A DNA stretch of 64,000 nt from Micropruina sp. (GCA_016716635.1 JADJVZ010000013.1:372001-436000); one strand, 5' to 3'; counted from the stretch's first letter, positions 17,710 through 26,896 are shown. Program-made: numbers and translations. Notes: generated from the sequence alone by a model not told the origin.

Positions 17710-18992
17710 GCGTCGGGAGTGGCTGCCTTGGGGCTGAAACGACCGTTGAGGTACAAGTTCACGAGCATGCCGACGATGGCTCCCACAATCGCGGGGACGG
17801 TGACTGCTGACCCCGCGGAGTTGGTCAGGAGCACGGCCATCACCAGCGCCGTGAAGGGTTTGCCCAGGGACCCGGCGGTGGCAGCTGCGATCGCCACCGC
17901 AGCCAGTGCCGGCATTCCGTCGGTGCCCACGATCAGGCACGTGATGCCCGCCATCATGGTTCCGAGCGCGATGGCGGGGAAGAGAACGCCGCCTCGGAAC
18001 CCCCCGCCCAGACAGAAGGCGTAGGCGATGAACTTGCCGGCGAAGACCACGACGGCCGCGAGCATGGTGGGCGGCGCGAGGTAGCTCAACATCGCGCCGT
18101 TCCCGGCGAACAGCACCAACTCATGAGACTGACCGGTGGTGAACACGACGAACCAGGAGCACAACCCAACCACGGCCCCGCTGAGCAGCAGGGTCCACAG
18201 GCCGCTCTTGGTGGCGAGGCGCGAGACGAGATACCCGGAGCGCAGGGCCAGATAGGAGACCACCGCCACGGCGGCGGCGAGGACCACCCCGACGAGGAGA
18301 TCCGGGATCTTCACCTGGTCGTACTTGGTGAGCCCGGGAAGGGCCAGCTGTACCTCACCCAGGCCAGACCAGGGCCCCAAACCCACTTGCACCATGTAGC
18401 CACCGGCCAGGCCCGCGAGGGCCGGCAGGATGACGTTCGTTTTGCCCAAGGACGCCTGACCGTCGAACACCACCACTTCGAGCAACAGGATCGTCGTGAC
18501 GAGCGGGTTACCCATCACCGCGCCGCCGGCGGCCAGGGCGCCGATCGTCATCATCATGTTTCGGGCGGGATGCAAGGGATCGCGAAAGGTGAGGGCTCCC
18601 AGTGCCGTACCAAGGGCCATGAGGGGTCCGGCGGGGCTCAAGACAGCGCCGAAACACAGGCTCGCCAAGGCCGCGAGCATCACGGATCCGACCTCGCGGG
18701 GGCCGGTGTCGAGCGCGGCGCCCTGCAAGGGGCCGAGGCCACCACCACCAGGTAGCTGGAGGGCCATCCAGGTGAGGCCCGCCCCGATGATCGGCAATCC
18801 GACCATCAGCCACCACGGCAACGTGGCCTGGCCGAGGGCCTGAGGAATGGTGTGCCAGATCCACGTGGTCACCGTGCGCTGCGTCATGACGAACAGGGCC
18901 GCTGCCAGGCCGACGACAAGGCCGACGACGAGAGAAAGGGCCGAGAAGCGCGTGATCGTTCGGAGCTGGTCGGCCGACTGTGTTTCAGTCAC
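17706..18992 (-). CDS. ClC-family chloride channel or antiporter
   Basis: 428-residue polytopic membrane protein. ClC features are the GSVMLAALASLCFGAVLSPAGPLMALG segment corresponding to the GxxxGPEGP selectivity loop (cited in parts: LSPAGPLMALG), a second GGGFRGGVLFPAIALG loop, and KPFTALVMAVLLTN near the end. The canonical Glu of GREGP appears replaced by Ala (SPAGP), so coupling may be channel-like. GTG 18992 is chosen over an upstream frame start because AGAGGGG lies 7 nt before it. The C-terminus overlaps the macrodomain gene by 4 bp. No CBS domain is present. Confidence 0.78.
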   Translation of the reverse strand: MTETQSADQLRTITRFSALSLVVGLVVGLAAALFVMTQRTVTTWIWHTIPQALGQATLPWWLMVGLPIIGAGLTWMALQLPGGGGLGPLQGAALDTGPREVGSVMLAALASLCFGAVLSPAGPLMALGTALGALTFRDPLHPARNMMMTIGALAAGGAVMGNPLVTTILLLEVVVFDGQASLGKTNVILPALAGLAGGYMVQVGLGPWSGLGEVQLALPGLTKYDQVKIPDLLVGVVLAAAVAVVSYLALRSGYLVSRLATKSGLWTLLLSGAVVGLCSWFVVFTTGQSHELVLFAGNGAMLSYLAPPTMLAAVVVFAGKFIAYAFCLGGGFRGGVLFPAIALGTMMAGITCLIVGTDGMPALAAVAIAAATAGSLGKPFTALVMAVLLTNSAGSAVTVPAIVGAIVGMLVNLYLNGRFSPKAATPDA

Positions 18993-19184
18993 CTGAGCCC
19001 CTCTCGGAGTGGATGGAGCCCATATTTCCACAGGGGGGGCGCTCAGGTTGATCGCCGCGGCTCAGCTGTTTGGCGTACCCGGCTCACATCTGTAAAACCC
19101 CCCGCCCGACGGCCAAGACATCCGGCCGGGGTCGCCGCAATCACCCCGTCGCGAGGGCATTCCGACAAGGATCGCCGCGGGGGG

Positions 19185-20564
19185 TCAACCGATCGGACGC
19201 AGCTTGGACGTGAAGTGGCGCAGGACCTTCGGCTCGGAGATGATCTGGTAGCCCTTCACTTCATCCGCGCGCTTGTTGACCTCACCGAGCGCCTCGGCGA
19301 TGACGTCCAGGTGCGCCTGGGTGTAGACGCGACGAGGGATCGCCAAACGGGTGAACTCCAGGGGGGCGCGCTGTTCGAGGCCGGTTTCGGGGTCGCGGTC
19401 CATCAGGAACGAGCCGATGTCGCACGAGCGGATGCCCGCCTCGACGTAGAGCTCCACGGCCAGGGCATGCCCGGGGTATTGGTTCCAGGGCAGGTGCGGC
19501 AGTAGGCGTCCGGCGTCGATGAAGACCGCGTGGCCCCCGGCCGGACGCTGGTAGGGGATGCCCACCTCGTCGAGCCGGGCCGCGAGATAGGCCGACTGGC
19601 CGACGCGATAGGCCAGGTAGGACTCATCGAGTCCCTCGCCCAACCCCACGGCCAGCGCCGCCAGGTCGCGTCCGGAAAGGCCGCCGTAAGTGACGTAGCC
19701 CTCCCCGGCGATGACGAGCGACTTCACATCCGGGACGTGCTCGCCCTCCTCTTTCACGCCGAGGAGGCCGCCCATGTTGGTGATGGCGTCCTTCTTCGCG
19801 CTCATCGTGAAGATGTCGGCGTAGCCGAAGAACTCGCGGGTGATCTCGCGGGTGGACTTATCGGCGTAGCCCTCCTCGCGCTGCTTGATGAAGAACGCGT
19901 TTTCGGCGAACCGGGCGGCGTCGATCACGAGGGGAAGGTGATGCCGCCGGGCGATCTCCGCCGTGGCCCGCATGTTCGCCATCGAAACCGGCTGCCCGCC
20001 GACGGAGTTGTTCGTGATGGTCATGACGATCCCGGCCACGTTGTCGACTCCGAGATCAGCGATCGTCGCTTCGAGCGTGGCGATGTCCATGTTGCCCTTG
20101 AAGGGCGCGTCCAACGCCGAGTCCAACCCCTCGGGGCAGACGCAGTCGATCGGACGTCCGCCCGCGAGCCCGACGTGGGCGCGGGTGGTGTCGAAGAAGG
20201 TGTTCGCGATCACGGTCTGCCCCGGACGCTCGACCAGCACCGGGAACAGCACCTTCTCCGCCGCGCGTCCCTGATGGACGGGCTGGATGTACTCGTAGCC
20301 GAAGATCTCCTTGGCCGTGTCGATGAGTTGGTAATAGCTGCGTCCGCCCGAATACGACTCGTCGCCCATCAACATCGCGGCCCACTGGGCGTCGCTCATG
20401 GCGCCGGTGCCGCTGTCGGTCAGAAGGTCGATGTAGACGTCCTCGGCCTTGAGGGAGAACGCGTTGTAGTCCGCGGCGGCGATGAGTCCGCGCCGCTCCT
20501 CCTCAGTCGTGACCTTGATGGGTTCGACCATCTTGATCTTGAAGGGTTCGGGAATGTACTTCAT
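19185..20564 (-). CDS. tnaA: Tryptophanase (tryptophan indole-lyase)
   Basis: 459-residue PLP enzyme of the beta-eliminating lyase family; E. coli TnaA is 471. It should split tryptophan into indole, pyruvate and ammonia in the cytosol. Motifs are IDLLTDSGTGAMSDAQW, GDESYSGGRSYY, PVHQGRAAEKVLFPV, VIDAARFAENAFFIKQREEGY and MSAKKDAITNMGG, with the PLP lysine at 257 or 258. Tyrosine phenol-lyase is close in sequence; FFDTTRAH and DAARFAENAFFIKQRE favour tryptophanase. ATG 20564 (MKYIPEPFKIK) aligns with family starts and has GAGG upstream. A YheO/DauR-type regulator is divergent across palindrome C, a likely partner. Confidence 0.88.
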   Translation of the reverse strand: MKYIPEPFKIKMVEPIKVTTEEERRGLIAAADYNAFSLKAEDVYIDLLTDSGTGAMSDAQWAAMLMGDESYSGGRSYYQLIDTAKEIFGYEYIQPVHQGRAAEKVLFPVLVERPGQTVIANTFFDTTRAHVGLAGGRPIDCVCPEGLDSALDAPFKGNMDIATLEATIADLGVDNVAGIVMTITNNSVGGQPVSMANMRATAEIARRHHLPLVIDAARFAENAFFIKQREEGYADKSTREITREFFGYADIFTMSAKKDAITNMGGLLGVKEEGEHVPDVKSLVIAGEGYVTYGGLSGRDLAALAVGLGEGLDESYLAYRVGQSAYLAARLDEVGIPYQRPAGGHAVFIDAGRLLPHLPWNQYPGHALAVELYVEAGIRSCDIGSFLMDRDPETGLEQRAPLEFTRLAIPRRVYTQAHLDVIAEALGEVNKRADEVKGYQIISEPKVLRHFTSKLRPIG

Positions 20565-20696
20565 CGATGCCTCGCGCTGGGTCGTGGCGGTCGGACGACC
20601 GTGGCCGCACGCTAACTCGGACGCCAACAAGGCCTCAACAAATTCACGAAACCTGTCCGGACGACCTGTCAGACTTCAACCATCTGTTGAAACACC

Positions 20697-20764
20697 ACCT
20701 TGCTGGCGTTCGGCGTCTTTGCTGGCGATATATCGCCAGCAAAGATCGCAAACGCCAGCAAAGT
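20697..20764. repeat. TTGCTGGCG palindrome C, intact
   Basis: The cleanest uninterrupted copy: ACCTTGCTGGCGTT, spacer, TTTGCTGGCGA, TATA, TCGCCAGCAAA, spacer, AACGCCAGCAAAGT. It sits in the divergent promoter gap between tnaA and its putative regulator, so it could also affect their expression. Confidence 0.9.
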
Positions 20765-20785
20765 CGAACGAAGGGGCGAAGGATC

Positions 20786-21514
20786 ATGGACGCCGCCACG
20801 ACCCCTAGTCGCCGGGGAACTCGCCACCTCGTCGATCTTCCCCGCGCGGATCCCGCCGAGGCGCGGCAGATCTTGCAGTTGGTCCGGCCGCTGATCGAGC
20901 CGCTGCAGCGGGCCATCCCGGGCAACGCGGAGGTGGTGTTGCACGACTTCTCCCGGCTCCCGAACTCGGTCATCGCCATCGCGGGGAACGTCACCCATCG
21001 GACCGTCGGCTCTCCCGCCACCGAGTCGCTGCTGCGGGCGGCCGCCTCGGGTCACATCGAGACCACCGAAACCTACGACGCCAGGCTGCCCGGCGGACGC
21101 GAACTGCGCTCGTCCAACATCGTCCTCCGCGACAGCCATGGTGCGCCCGCCTACGCCCTGTCGATCAACGTGGACGTCACCATGTGGCGGGCCGTGCATG
21201 CGCTGGCGGCGTCGATGCTGCCGGACGCGCCCGTCCATCCGAGGGGCGAAGTCGCCGAGGAGCAGGTGGCGAGCGAGGTGAGCGCCCTGGCGCAACAGCT
21301 GCTGCGCCAGGCCCTCGCCAGCATCAAGATGCCCGTGTCGCAGATGCAGAAACGTCACAAGCTGGCGGTCGTCCGAGACCTGCGAGAGCGGGGGTTCTTC
21401 CTGATCCGCGACGCCGTCGAGACCGTGGCGGACGCCTTGTCTGTCACCCGGTTCACGATCTACAACTACCTGAACGAGCTGGACGAAAGACCAGCTGCCA
21501 CCGCCGAGGGGTGA
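20786..21514 (+). CDS. YheO/DauR-family transcriptional regulator
   Basis: 242 residues. N-terminal YheO-type PAS domain (residues about 30-145: LVRPLIEPLQRAIPGNAEVVLHDFS, YALSINVDVT) and a C-terminal helix-turn-helix of the HTH_22 type (KLAVVRDLRERGFFLIRDAV then ETVADALSVTRFTIYNYLNE). Members such as DauR regulate amino-acid catabolism genes next to them. Divergence from tnaA suggests control of tryptophan breakdown, which is inference. ATG 20786 follows a purine-rich AAGGGGCGAAGGA ribosome site. Confidence 0.85.
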   Translation: MDAATTPSRRGTRHLVDLPRADPAEARQILQLVRPLIEPLQRAIPGNAEVVLHDFSRLPNSVIAIAGNVTHRTVGSPATESLLRAAASGHIETTETYDARLPGGRELRSSNIVLRDSHGAPAYALSINVDVTMWRAVHALAASMLPDAPVHPRGEVAEEQVASEVSALAQQLLRQALASIKMPVSQMQKRHKLAVVRDLRERGFFLIRDAVETVADALSVTRFTIYNYLNELDERPAATAEG

Positions 21515-21532
21515 CGGCGGCAGCTGATCGGA

Positions 21533-22372
21533 TCAGGGGTACCAGCCGATGATCACCGAGAAGACCAGCGCCACGTAGTAGCTCTCGACGCCGTGGACGA
21601 TCATGCTGAGCCACAGGCTGCGGTAGCGCTTGGCGGCCCAGGCGTAGCCGAAGGAGCTGGCGATCATGCTGGGCCAGAACCAGATCTTGTGCACGTGGTA
21701 GAGGCCGAACAGCACGGCGTTCGCGACCCAGTCGAAGCGTCCGAAGGCACCGTTCATTCGGGGGAGGAGCACCCCGCGGAACAGCAACTCCTCCCCGAGG
21801 ACGTAGTTGAACAGGCAGCTGAGAAGGGCCAGCCCGAGGATCCACCACTGGCCGCGGAACTGCGGATCCGCGAGCCCCTGGATCTGGGTGTAGGACGGTT
21901 CCCGGAGCATCGGGAACACGGACGTCAGCGCCGTATCCAACGGTCGAGCCAGCCAGCCGCCGAGCAGGTTCCCCGCGATGGCCGGCACCGCCCACCAGTA
22001 GAGGGCCCGTCGCTGCCTCCCGGTCTTCGGATCCACCGGCCCCTGCCACCAAATGCGCTGCCGAATCTCCGGCCAGCGAAGACGTCCCAGGTCCTGCCTG
22101 AGCAGCAGCATCGCGAGGACAAACTGCCACATCATGCCGACGACCATGCACGACCAGTGCACCAGGCCCGGATGAAGGGAGGTCCGTGGGATCACCGCCG
22201 GCACCACGACGAACGCCAGGACGCCCATCGGCAACGTCGCCGCGGCCCAGATCCCGAGGATCTTGCGCAGCGAGTACTGCCCCGCCTGCACGGTGTCGGG
22301 AGGGGCAACGGGGGCGGGTTGACCGTCGGGAGCGGCGGCCAACGCGGCTCCCTCGGGCGGAACGGGTCTCAT
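21533..22372 (-). CDS. CPBP-family intramembrane metalloprotease
   Basis: 279 residues, about 6-8 hydrophobic helices. The Abi/CAAX protease motifs are clear: EELLFRGVLLPRM (EExxxR), FGLYHVHK and the final MIVHGVESYY with the last His. Relatives cleave prenylated proteins or bacteriocin-related peptides, or are immunity proteins; the substrate here is unknown. Start 22372 is chosen because GAGGCT (complement) sits 6 nt upstream. Convergent with the regulator gene at its 3' end and divergent from the histidine kinase. Confidence 0.85.
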   Translation of the reverse strand: MRPVPPEGAALAAAPDGQPAPVAPPDTVQAGQYSLRKILGIWAAATLPMGVLAFVVVPAVIPRTSLHPGLVHWSCMVVGMMWQFVLAMLLLRQDLGRLRWPEIRQRIWWQGPVDPKTGRQRRALYWWAVPAIAGNLLGGWLARPLDTALTSVFPMLREPSYTQIQGLADPQFRGQWWILGLALLSCLFNYVLGEELLFRGVLLPRMNGAFGRFDWVANAVLFGLYHVHKIWFWPSMIASSFGYAWAAKRYRSLWLSMIVHGVESYYVALVFSVIIGWYP

Positions 22373-22505
22373 GCGTCCAGCCTCGCTGGCGGGCGCGCGT
22401 CCCCACATCGCCCGCAAGCGGTGATCGCTCTCCGCCGCACGTGGTGGGGACTTCTCCACACTGAGGATGAGGCGGGCCGCAGCCGACCGGTCGTACATTG
22501 ATCCG

Positions 22506-23666
22506 ATGGCACGCCCCCGTGAACTCGTCCGGTTCGGTTGGACCGACGCCGCCTTCGCGCTGCTCGCCGTTGCCACCGCGATCGAGGCGTTCGTGCGAAC
22601 CCAGGCGTCCGGGGGCCGATTCTCGCCGGCCCTCACCGCTGCCGCCCTCACTGCCGTGGTCCTGCCCCTGCTGGCCAGACGCCGGTTCCCTTTCCTCGTC
22701 CCAGCCCTGGTGTGGATCCTGGCCGCCGCGCTTTCGTTCGTGGACGCCCGGGCGGTCGTCCTCTCGTTCGGGTGCTACCTCGCCGGCATCGCCGCGGCCT
22801 TTCTGCTCGGACACCTCGAGGATCCCGGACGCTCCCGCCTGGGCCTGGCCATCGTCGTGGTGGCCGCGGCCCTGGTGGTCGCCAACGATCCCAACGTGTT
22901 GGCGGGGGCGGTTTTCTATCTACCCGGGTTCTTCGCCCTCGCCTGGCTGACGGGCCTCACCATGCGCTCCCGGGCAGATCGGGCGGACGCCGCGGAACAG
23001 CGCGCCCTGGTCGCCGAGCGTGAGCGCGAGGCGGCGACGCGGGTGGCGGTGGCCGAGGAGCGGGCCCGGATCGCGCGAGAACTTCACGACGTGGTGGCCC
23101 ACTCGGTGAGCGTCATGGTGTTGCAGGTGGGGGCGGTGCGGCACCGCCTGCCCGATGCCCGCGCGGACGACCGGCAAGCCCTCCGCGAGGTCGAGCACGA
23201 AGGACGCGCCGCTTTGAGTGGGATGCGTCGTCTCTTGGGTGCCCTCGCGAAGGACGAGGACGAAGAGCTGGCCCCCCAGCCTGGGCTTGGCGACCTCGAT
23301 TCGTTGGCTGACAAGGTGCGTCGCACCGGGCTGATCGTGGACGTGCGCCGCGAGGGCGAGCCGATCGAGCTCCCGAGAGACGTCGACCTGTCGGCCTATC
23401 GCATCGTCCAGGAGGGGCTGACCAACGTCCTGAAGCACGCCGCTGCGCGAACGGCGGTGGTGACCGTCCGGTACCGTCCGAACCTGATGGAACTCGAGGT
23501 GCTGGACGACGGCGTCGGTCCGCCGAGTGACGAAGGGGCGGGGCACGGACTCGTGGGCATCCGGGAACGGGTCAATATTTACGGCGGCCGGATGAGCGCC
23601 GAGCCCGGACCCAGCGGCGGGCACGTGCTCCGCGCCGAACTGCCCGTGGAGGGGGCGCCGGCATGA
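22506..23666 (+). CDS. Two-component sensor histidine kinase, NarL/DesK group
   Basis: 386 residues. The first 150 residues form an integral membrane sensor of several helices. A short coiled region (RADAAEQRALVAEREREAATR) leads to the HisKA_3 dimerisation domain with phospho-acceptor His194 in ARIARELHDVVAHSVSVM. The C-terminal HATPase_c domain ends with VLDDGVGPPSDEGAGHGLVGI (N/G boxes). ATG 22506 is 6 nt after TACATT. Its stop overlaps the response regulator start (ATGA), so the two are one operon. The signal is unknown. Confidence 0.9.
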   Translation: MARPRELVRFGWTDAAFALLAVATAIEAFVRTQASGGRFSPALTAAALTAVVLPLLARRRFPFLVPALVWILAAALSFVDARAVVLSFGCYLAGIAAAFLLGHLEDPGRSRLGLAIVVVAAALVVANDPNVLAGAVFYLPGFFALAWLTGLTMRSRADRADAAEQRALVAEREREAATRVAVAEERARIARELHDVVAHSVSVMVLQVGAVRHRLPDARADDRQALREVEHEGRAALSGMRRLLGALAKDEDEELAPQPGLGDLDSLADKVRRTGLIVDVRREGEPIELPRDVDLSAYRIVQEGLTNVLKHAAARTAVVTVRYRPNLMELEVLDDGVGPPSDEGAGHGLVGIRERVNIYGGRMSAEPGPSGGHVLRAELPVEGAPA

Positions 23667-24319
23667 TCCGTGTCGTGGTGGCCGATGACCAGCCGCTGGT
23701 GCGGGCGGGGTTTCGGATGCTTCTCGCCGACGAGCCCGACATCGAGGTCGTGGGGGAGGCGGCCACGGGCGCCGAGGCGTTGACCTTGGTCGCGCGCCAT
23801 CGTCCGGAGTTGGTGCTGATGGATATCCGCATGCCGGTGCTCGACGGGCTCGAAGCCACCCGGCGGATCATCGCGGCGGACCCCACGGCCCGCGTCCTGG
23901 TGTTGACCACGTTCGATCTCGACGAATACGTCTTCGAAGCGCTGCGTGCCGGGGCGAGCGGGTTCGTCCTCAAGGATGAGCCGCCCGAGCAGCTCTTGGC
24001 CGCCATTCGGATCGTGGCCGGTGGAGAGGCCTTGCTTTCCCCGACGGTGACCCGCCGCGTGATTCAACGATTCGCCCAGCGTCCCCACCGAACGCCGCCG
24101 CCGCATGTGGCCGAGCTCACCGCGCGCGAACTCGACGTGTTGCGCCTCGTGTGCCGCGGCCTGTCCAATGCCGAAGCGGCCGCCGAACTGTGGATCAGCG
24201 AGGCGACCGTGAAGACCCACGTGACGCACATCCTCGCCAAGCTCGGGCTCCGCGACAGGGTTCAAGCCGTGGTGCTCGCTCACGAAACGGGCCTCTTCGA
24301 GGGTGAGGGACGCACGTAG
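23663..24319 (+). CDS. Two-component response regulator, NarL/FixJ (LuxR-type HTH)
   Basis: 218 residues. Receiver domain 1-120 with acidic pocket VVVADDQPLVRAGF and phospho-acceptor Asp54 in LVLMDIRMPVLDGLEATRR. Conserved Thr in VLVLTTFD and Lys in FVLKDEPP. The C-terminal LuxR-type helix-turn-helix is LTARELDVLRLVCRGLSNAEAAAELWISEATVKTHV. Start overlaps the kinase stop by 4 bp. Targets may include the divergent CPBP gene or the following membrane protein, but no site was identified. Confidence 0.92.
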   Translation: MIRVVVADDQPLVRAGFRMLLADEPDIEVVGEAATGAEALTLVARHRPELVLMDIRMPVLDGLEATRRIIAADPTARVLVLTTFDLDEYVFEALRAGASGFVLKDEPPEQLLAAIRIVAGGEALLSPTVTRRVIQRFAQRPHRTPPPHVAELTARELDVLRLVCRGLSNAEAAAELWISEATVKTHVTHILAKLGLRDRVQAVVLAHETGLFEGEGRT

Positions 24320-24364
24320 CTCAGCCATCGGGTCGGGCCTCGGATCCTGCCTTGGGCGTTGGTT

Positions 24365-24398
24365 GGCTAGCTGTTGTGTCCGGACAGAACAGCTAGCC
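24365..24398. promoter_or_regulatory. 11-bp inverted repeat over the -10 region of the CtaG-like gene
   Basis: GGCTAGCTGTT (24365-24375) and AACAGCTAGCC (24388-24398), perfect, with 12 nt between. The right arm contains TAGCCT, the presumed leaderless -10 element 6 nt before ATG 24406. A repressor bound here would block transcription; a hairpin ending the response-regulator transcript is the alternative. Confidence 0.5.
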
Positions 24399-24405
24399 TG
24401 GCTCG

Positions 24406-25185
24406 ATGCGACCCACTCTGCCCGCGACCGCTTTGGTCGTCCTCCTCCTTGCGGCCTATGCCGTCGGGGTGGTGCGGCATCGGCAGTGGCCCTGGTGGCG
24501 GACGGTCGTCTACGTCGCGTCCGTGCTGGTCCTTTGGTGGTGTCTCGACGGAACGCCCGCGGTGCTGCGGAGCCAGGAACCGCTCTGGGGGGTCGCCGGC
24601 ATCGGGGCGGCGAACGCCGTGGTGGGGTTCGGTGTCGTTCTCGGCGCTCCGCTGCGCCTGCTTGAGCGCGCCCTCGGACGCCCGGTGCGCTGGCTTCACA
24701 GCGGGGTCGTCCAGGCCCTGACCAACCCCCTCGCCGTGGCCCTGCTCAACACCTTTGCGCTCATCGGAATCTTCGACGGCGGGTGGTTCGCCGGCGCTCG
24801 GGCGGACGATGCGTCCTGGTTCGGACTCATCCTCGTGTGCGCAGCGCTCGGATTCTTGAACAACCTGCAGCTGCTGACTCTTGACTTCGCCCCGCCGGGA
24901 CGCTCGCCCACCGGGTGGATGGTGGTCGCCATGGTGTCGGCGCTCATCAATCAGGCGCCCGGCGTCGTGGTGGCCGCGTTCGTCAACACCGCCTGGGGCG
25001 GGCTGCTGTGGGCGATGATGCAGCCCGTGGTGATCACCACCCTCACGATCAGCTTCCTCGACTGGTTTCGCCGCGAACGAATCCACACGGCCCGCGTCGA
25101 CGCGGCGTTGGACGCCCTGGAGGCCGAGGGCGTCGATCCGACCAAACCGTGGTGGGAGCGCCCGAACCAGAAGCCACCGGCCTAG
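24406..25185 (+). CDS. CtaG-like cytochrome c oxidase assembly membrane protein (tentative)
   Basis: 259 residues with about seven hydrophobic helices. RHRQWPWWRTVVYVASVLVLWWC and ANAVVGFGVVLGAPLRLLERALG resemble the caa3-CtaG family, which helps mature the copper site of cytochrome oxidase, but the family is diverse and no copper ligands are obvious. The C-terminus is soluble (IHTARVDAALDALEAEGVDP). An 11-bp inverted repeat covers its promoter. It could be an unrelated polytopic protein. Confidence 0.6.
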   Translation: MRPTLPATALVVLLLAAYAVGVVRHRQWPWWRTVVYVASVLVLWWCLDGTPAVLRSQEPLWGVAGIGAANAVVGFGVVLGAPLRLLERALGRPVRWLHSGVVQALTNPLAVALLNTFALIGIFDGGWFAGARADDASWFGLILVCAALGFLNNLQLLTLDFAPPGRSPTGWMVVAMVSALINQAPGVVVAAFVNTAWGGLLWAMMQPVVITTLTISFLDWFRRERIHTARVDAALDALEAEGVDPTKPWWERPNQKPPA

Positions 25186-25220
25186 CCGTCGCGTCAAGGA
25201 CGAACCCCTCGGACGCTCGC

Positions 25221-25994
25221 CTAGTGCAGCACCCGGTGAAGGAACTCGCGGGTGGCGGGCTCCTGCGGGTCCTCGAGCACCTGGGCCGCCGGACCCTCTT
25301 CGTGCACAAGGCCGTCCTTGAGGAAGATCACCCGATCGGCGCAGCGGCGGGCGAAGCCGATCTCGTGGGTGGCCATCAGGATCGTGGAGCCAGCGTCTTT
25401 CAGCTCGCCCACGAGATCCAACACCTCGCCGATCAGGTGCGGATCGAGGGCGGACGTAATTTCGTCCAGCAGCAACAGTTCCGGATCGGTGGCCACGGCC
25501 CGGGCGATGGCGACGCGCTGCTGCTGACCACCGGAGAGCCGATCCGGAAACGCGCCGGCCTTGTCGTCCAACCCGATGCGCGCGAGCAGCGTCCGTCCGC
25601 GTTCGTCGGCGACGTCCTTGCGGACGCCCTTCACCTTTCGCAGCCCCAGCGTCACGTTGTCGAGCACGCTCAAGTGGGGGAACAGGTTGAAGTGCTGGAA
25701 GACGACGCCGATGCGGGCGCGGGTGGCGTCGACGTCGATGGTCGGGTCGCTGATGTCGGTGTCGCTCAGAAAAATCTGGCCGTCGTCGATGCGCTCCAGC
25801 AGGTTGACGGTCTTGAGCAGCGTCGACTTGCCCGAGCCCGAGGCGCCGATCAGCACCACCACCTCGTGCTGGCTGACGTCGAGGCTCACGCCGCGCAGCA
25901 CCGGGTTGGTGCCGTACACCTTGACGATGTCGCGCAGGCGCAGCACGGGGCCGCCGGGCCCCGGCGCCGCCACGGACGGCTCACGCGTCGTCAT
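25221..25994 (-). CDS. Polar amino-acid ABC transporter ATPase
   Basis: 257 residues, GlnQ/HisP type. Walker A GASGSGKSTLL, Q-loop VFQHFNLFPHLSVLDNV, signature LSGGQQQRVAIARA, Walker B LLLLDEITSALDP and H-loop MATHEIGFA. Usual family length. Last gene of a three-gene operon: its ATG overlaps the permease stop by one base (TGATG). It powers uptake by the permease; the substrate is set by the binding protein. Confidence 0.92.
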   Translation of the reverse strand: MTTREPSVAAPGPGGPVLRLRDIVKVYGTNPVLRGVSLDVSQHEVVVLIGASGSGKSTLLKTVNLLERIDDGQIFLSDTDISDPTIDVDATRARIGVVFQHFNLFPHLSVLDNVTLGLRKVKGVRKDVADERGRTLLARIGLDDKAGAFPDRLSGGQQQRVAIARAVATDPELLLLDEITSALDPHLIGEVLDLVGELKDAGSTILMATHEIGFARRCADRVIFLKDGLVHEEGPAAQVLEDPQEPATREFLHRVLH

Positions 25995-26884
25995 CAGACC
26001 ATCCCGCCCAACTGCTCGCGTGCCTGCTGACGGGCGGTGAGCCAGTCGGTGAGCCGAATGAACGGCCACGAGAACGCCACGAACATCAGCCCCGCCACCA
26101 CGTAGGCCGTGTAGTTGTAGCTGATAGCCACCTTGATCTGCGCCGCGCGCACCGCGTCCACGGCGCCCAGCACCGAGATCAGGCCCACATCCTTCTGCAT
26201 CGACACGAAGTCGTTCATGAGCGCCGGGGTGACCTTGCGGATGGCTTGGGGCAGGACGACGATCCGCAGGCTCTTGTAATGGCTGAGCCCCAGCGAGCGG
26301 GCCGCCAGGCGCTGCGAGGGGTGGACGGCTTCAATGCCCGCCCGCAACACCTCGGCGACGTAGGACGAATAGGTCAGCACCAGGGCGATCGTCCCCAGGA
26401 CGGCGACGGGAATGATCCCCTGGAACAGGCCCAGCGCCGGGATCCCGAAGCCGATGAGGTACAGCACGATCAAGAACGGCATGCCGCGGAAGAGATCGGT
26501 GTAGGCGGCCGCCAGAAACCGCAGCGGGAAGAAGACGGGGCCGCGTAGGCTCCGCAGGCTCGCCAGCAAGACCCCGACCACGGCCACCCCGACGACGGCG
26601 AACGCCAGCACGCGGATGTTGAGCAGCAACCCCTCCCAGACGGCCGGGATGGCGGCGACGAAGTACTCGGGGTTGAAGAAGGTGTCCTGGGTGACCCGCC
26701 AGCCCGGCGAGTTCACCAGCACCAGGGCGATGACGACCGCGAAGATCGCGGTGCTGCCGAGGCTGATGAGGAGCGATCGAACCGTCTGGCGTTGACGAAA
26801 CGCGCGACGGTTCAGCTCAAGGCGGCTGGTGGGTGGCAGACCGGGAAGGTCCGCCACCCCCTGCTGATCACCAGACGTGGACAT
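25994..26884 (-). CDS. Amino-acid ABC transporter permease
   Basis: 296 residues. A 45-residue cytoplasmic N-terminus, a separate first helix, then the HisM/GlnP-type permease domain with FRGMPFLIVLYLI and the EAA loop EVLRAGIEAVHPSQRLAARSLGLS. The C-terminus has FVSMQKDVGLISVLGAVD. Longer than minimal permeases because of the N-terminal extension. It lies 12 bp after the binding-protein gene. Confidence 0.9.
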   Translation of the reverse strand: MSTSGDQQGVADLPGLPPTSRLELNRRAFRQRQTVRSLLISLGSTAIFAVVIALVLVNSPGWRVTQDTFFNPEYFVAAIPAVWEGLLLNIRVLAFAVVGVAVVGVLLASLRSLRGPVFFPLRFLAAAYTDLFRGMPFLIVLYLIGFGIPALGLFQGIIPVAVLGTIALVLTYSSYVAEVLRAGIEAVHPSQRLAARSLGLSHYKSLRIVVLPQAIRKVTPALMNDFVSMQKDVGLISVLGAVDAVRAAQIKVAISYNYTAYVVAGLMFVAFSWPFIRLTDWLTARQQAREQLGGMV

Positions 26885-26896
26885 GCGTCCCGGAAC

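Noticed and set aside
20697..20764. Palindrome C as a tnaC-like attenuator or terminator
   Set aside because: The same repeat occurs at five other loci in all gene orientations, so a tna-specific role is unlikely.
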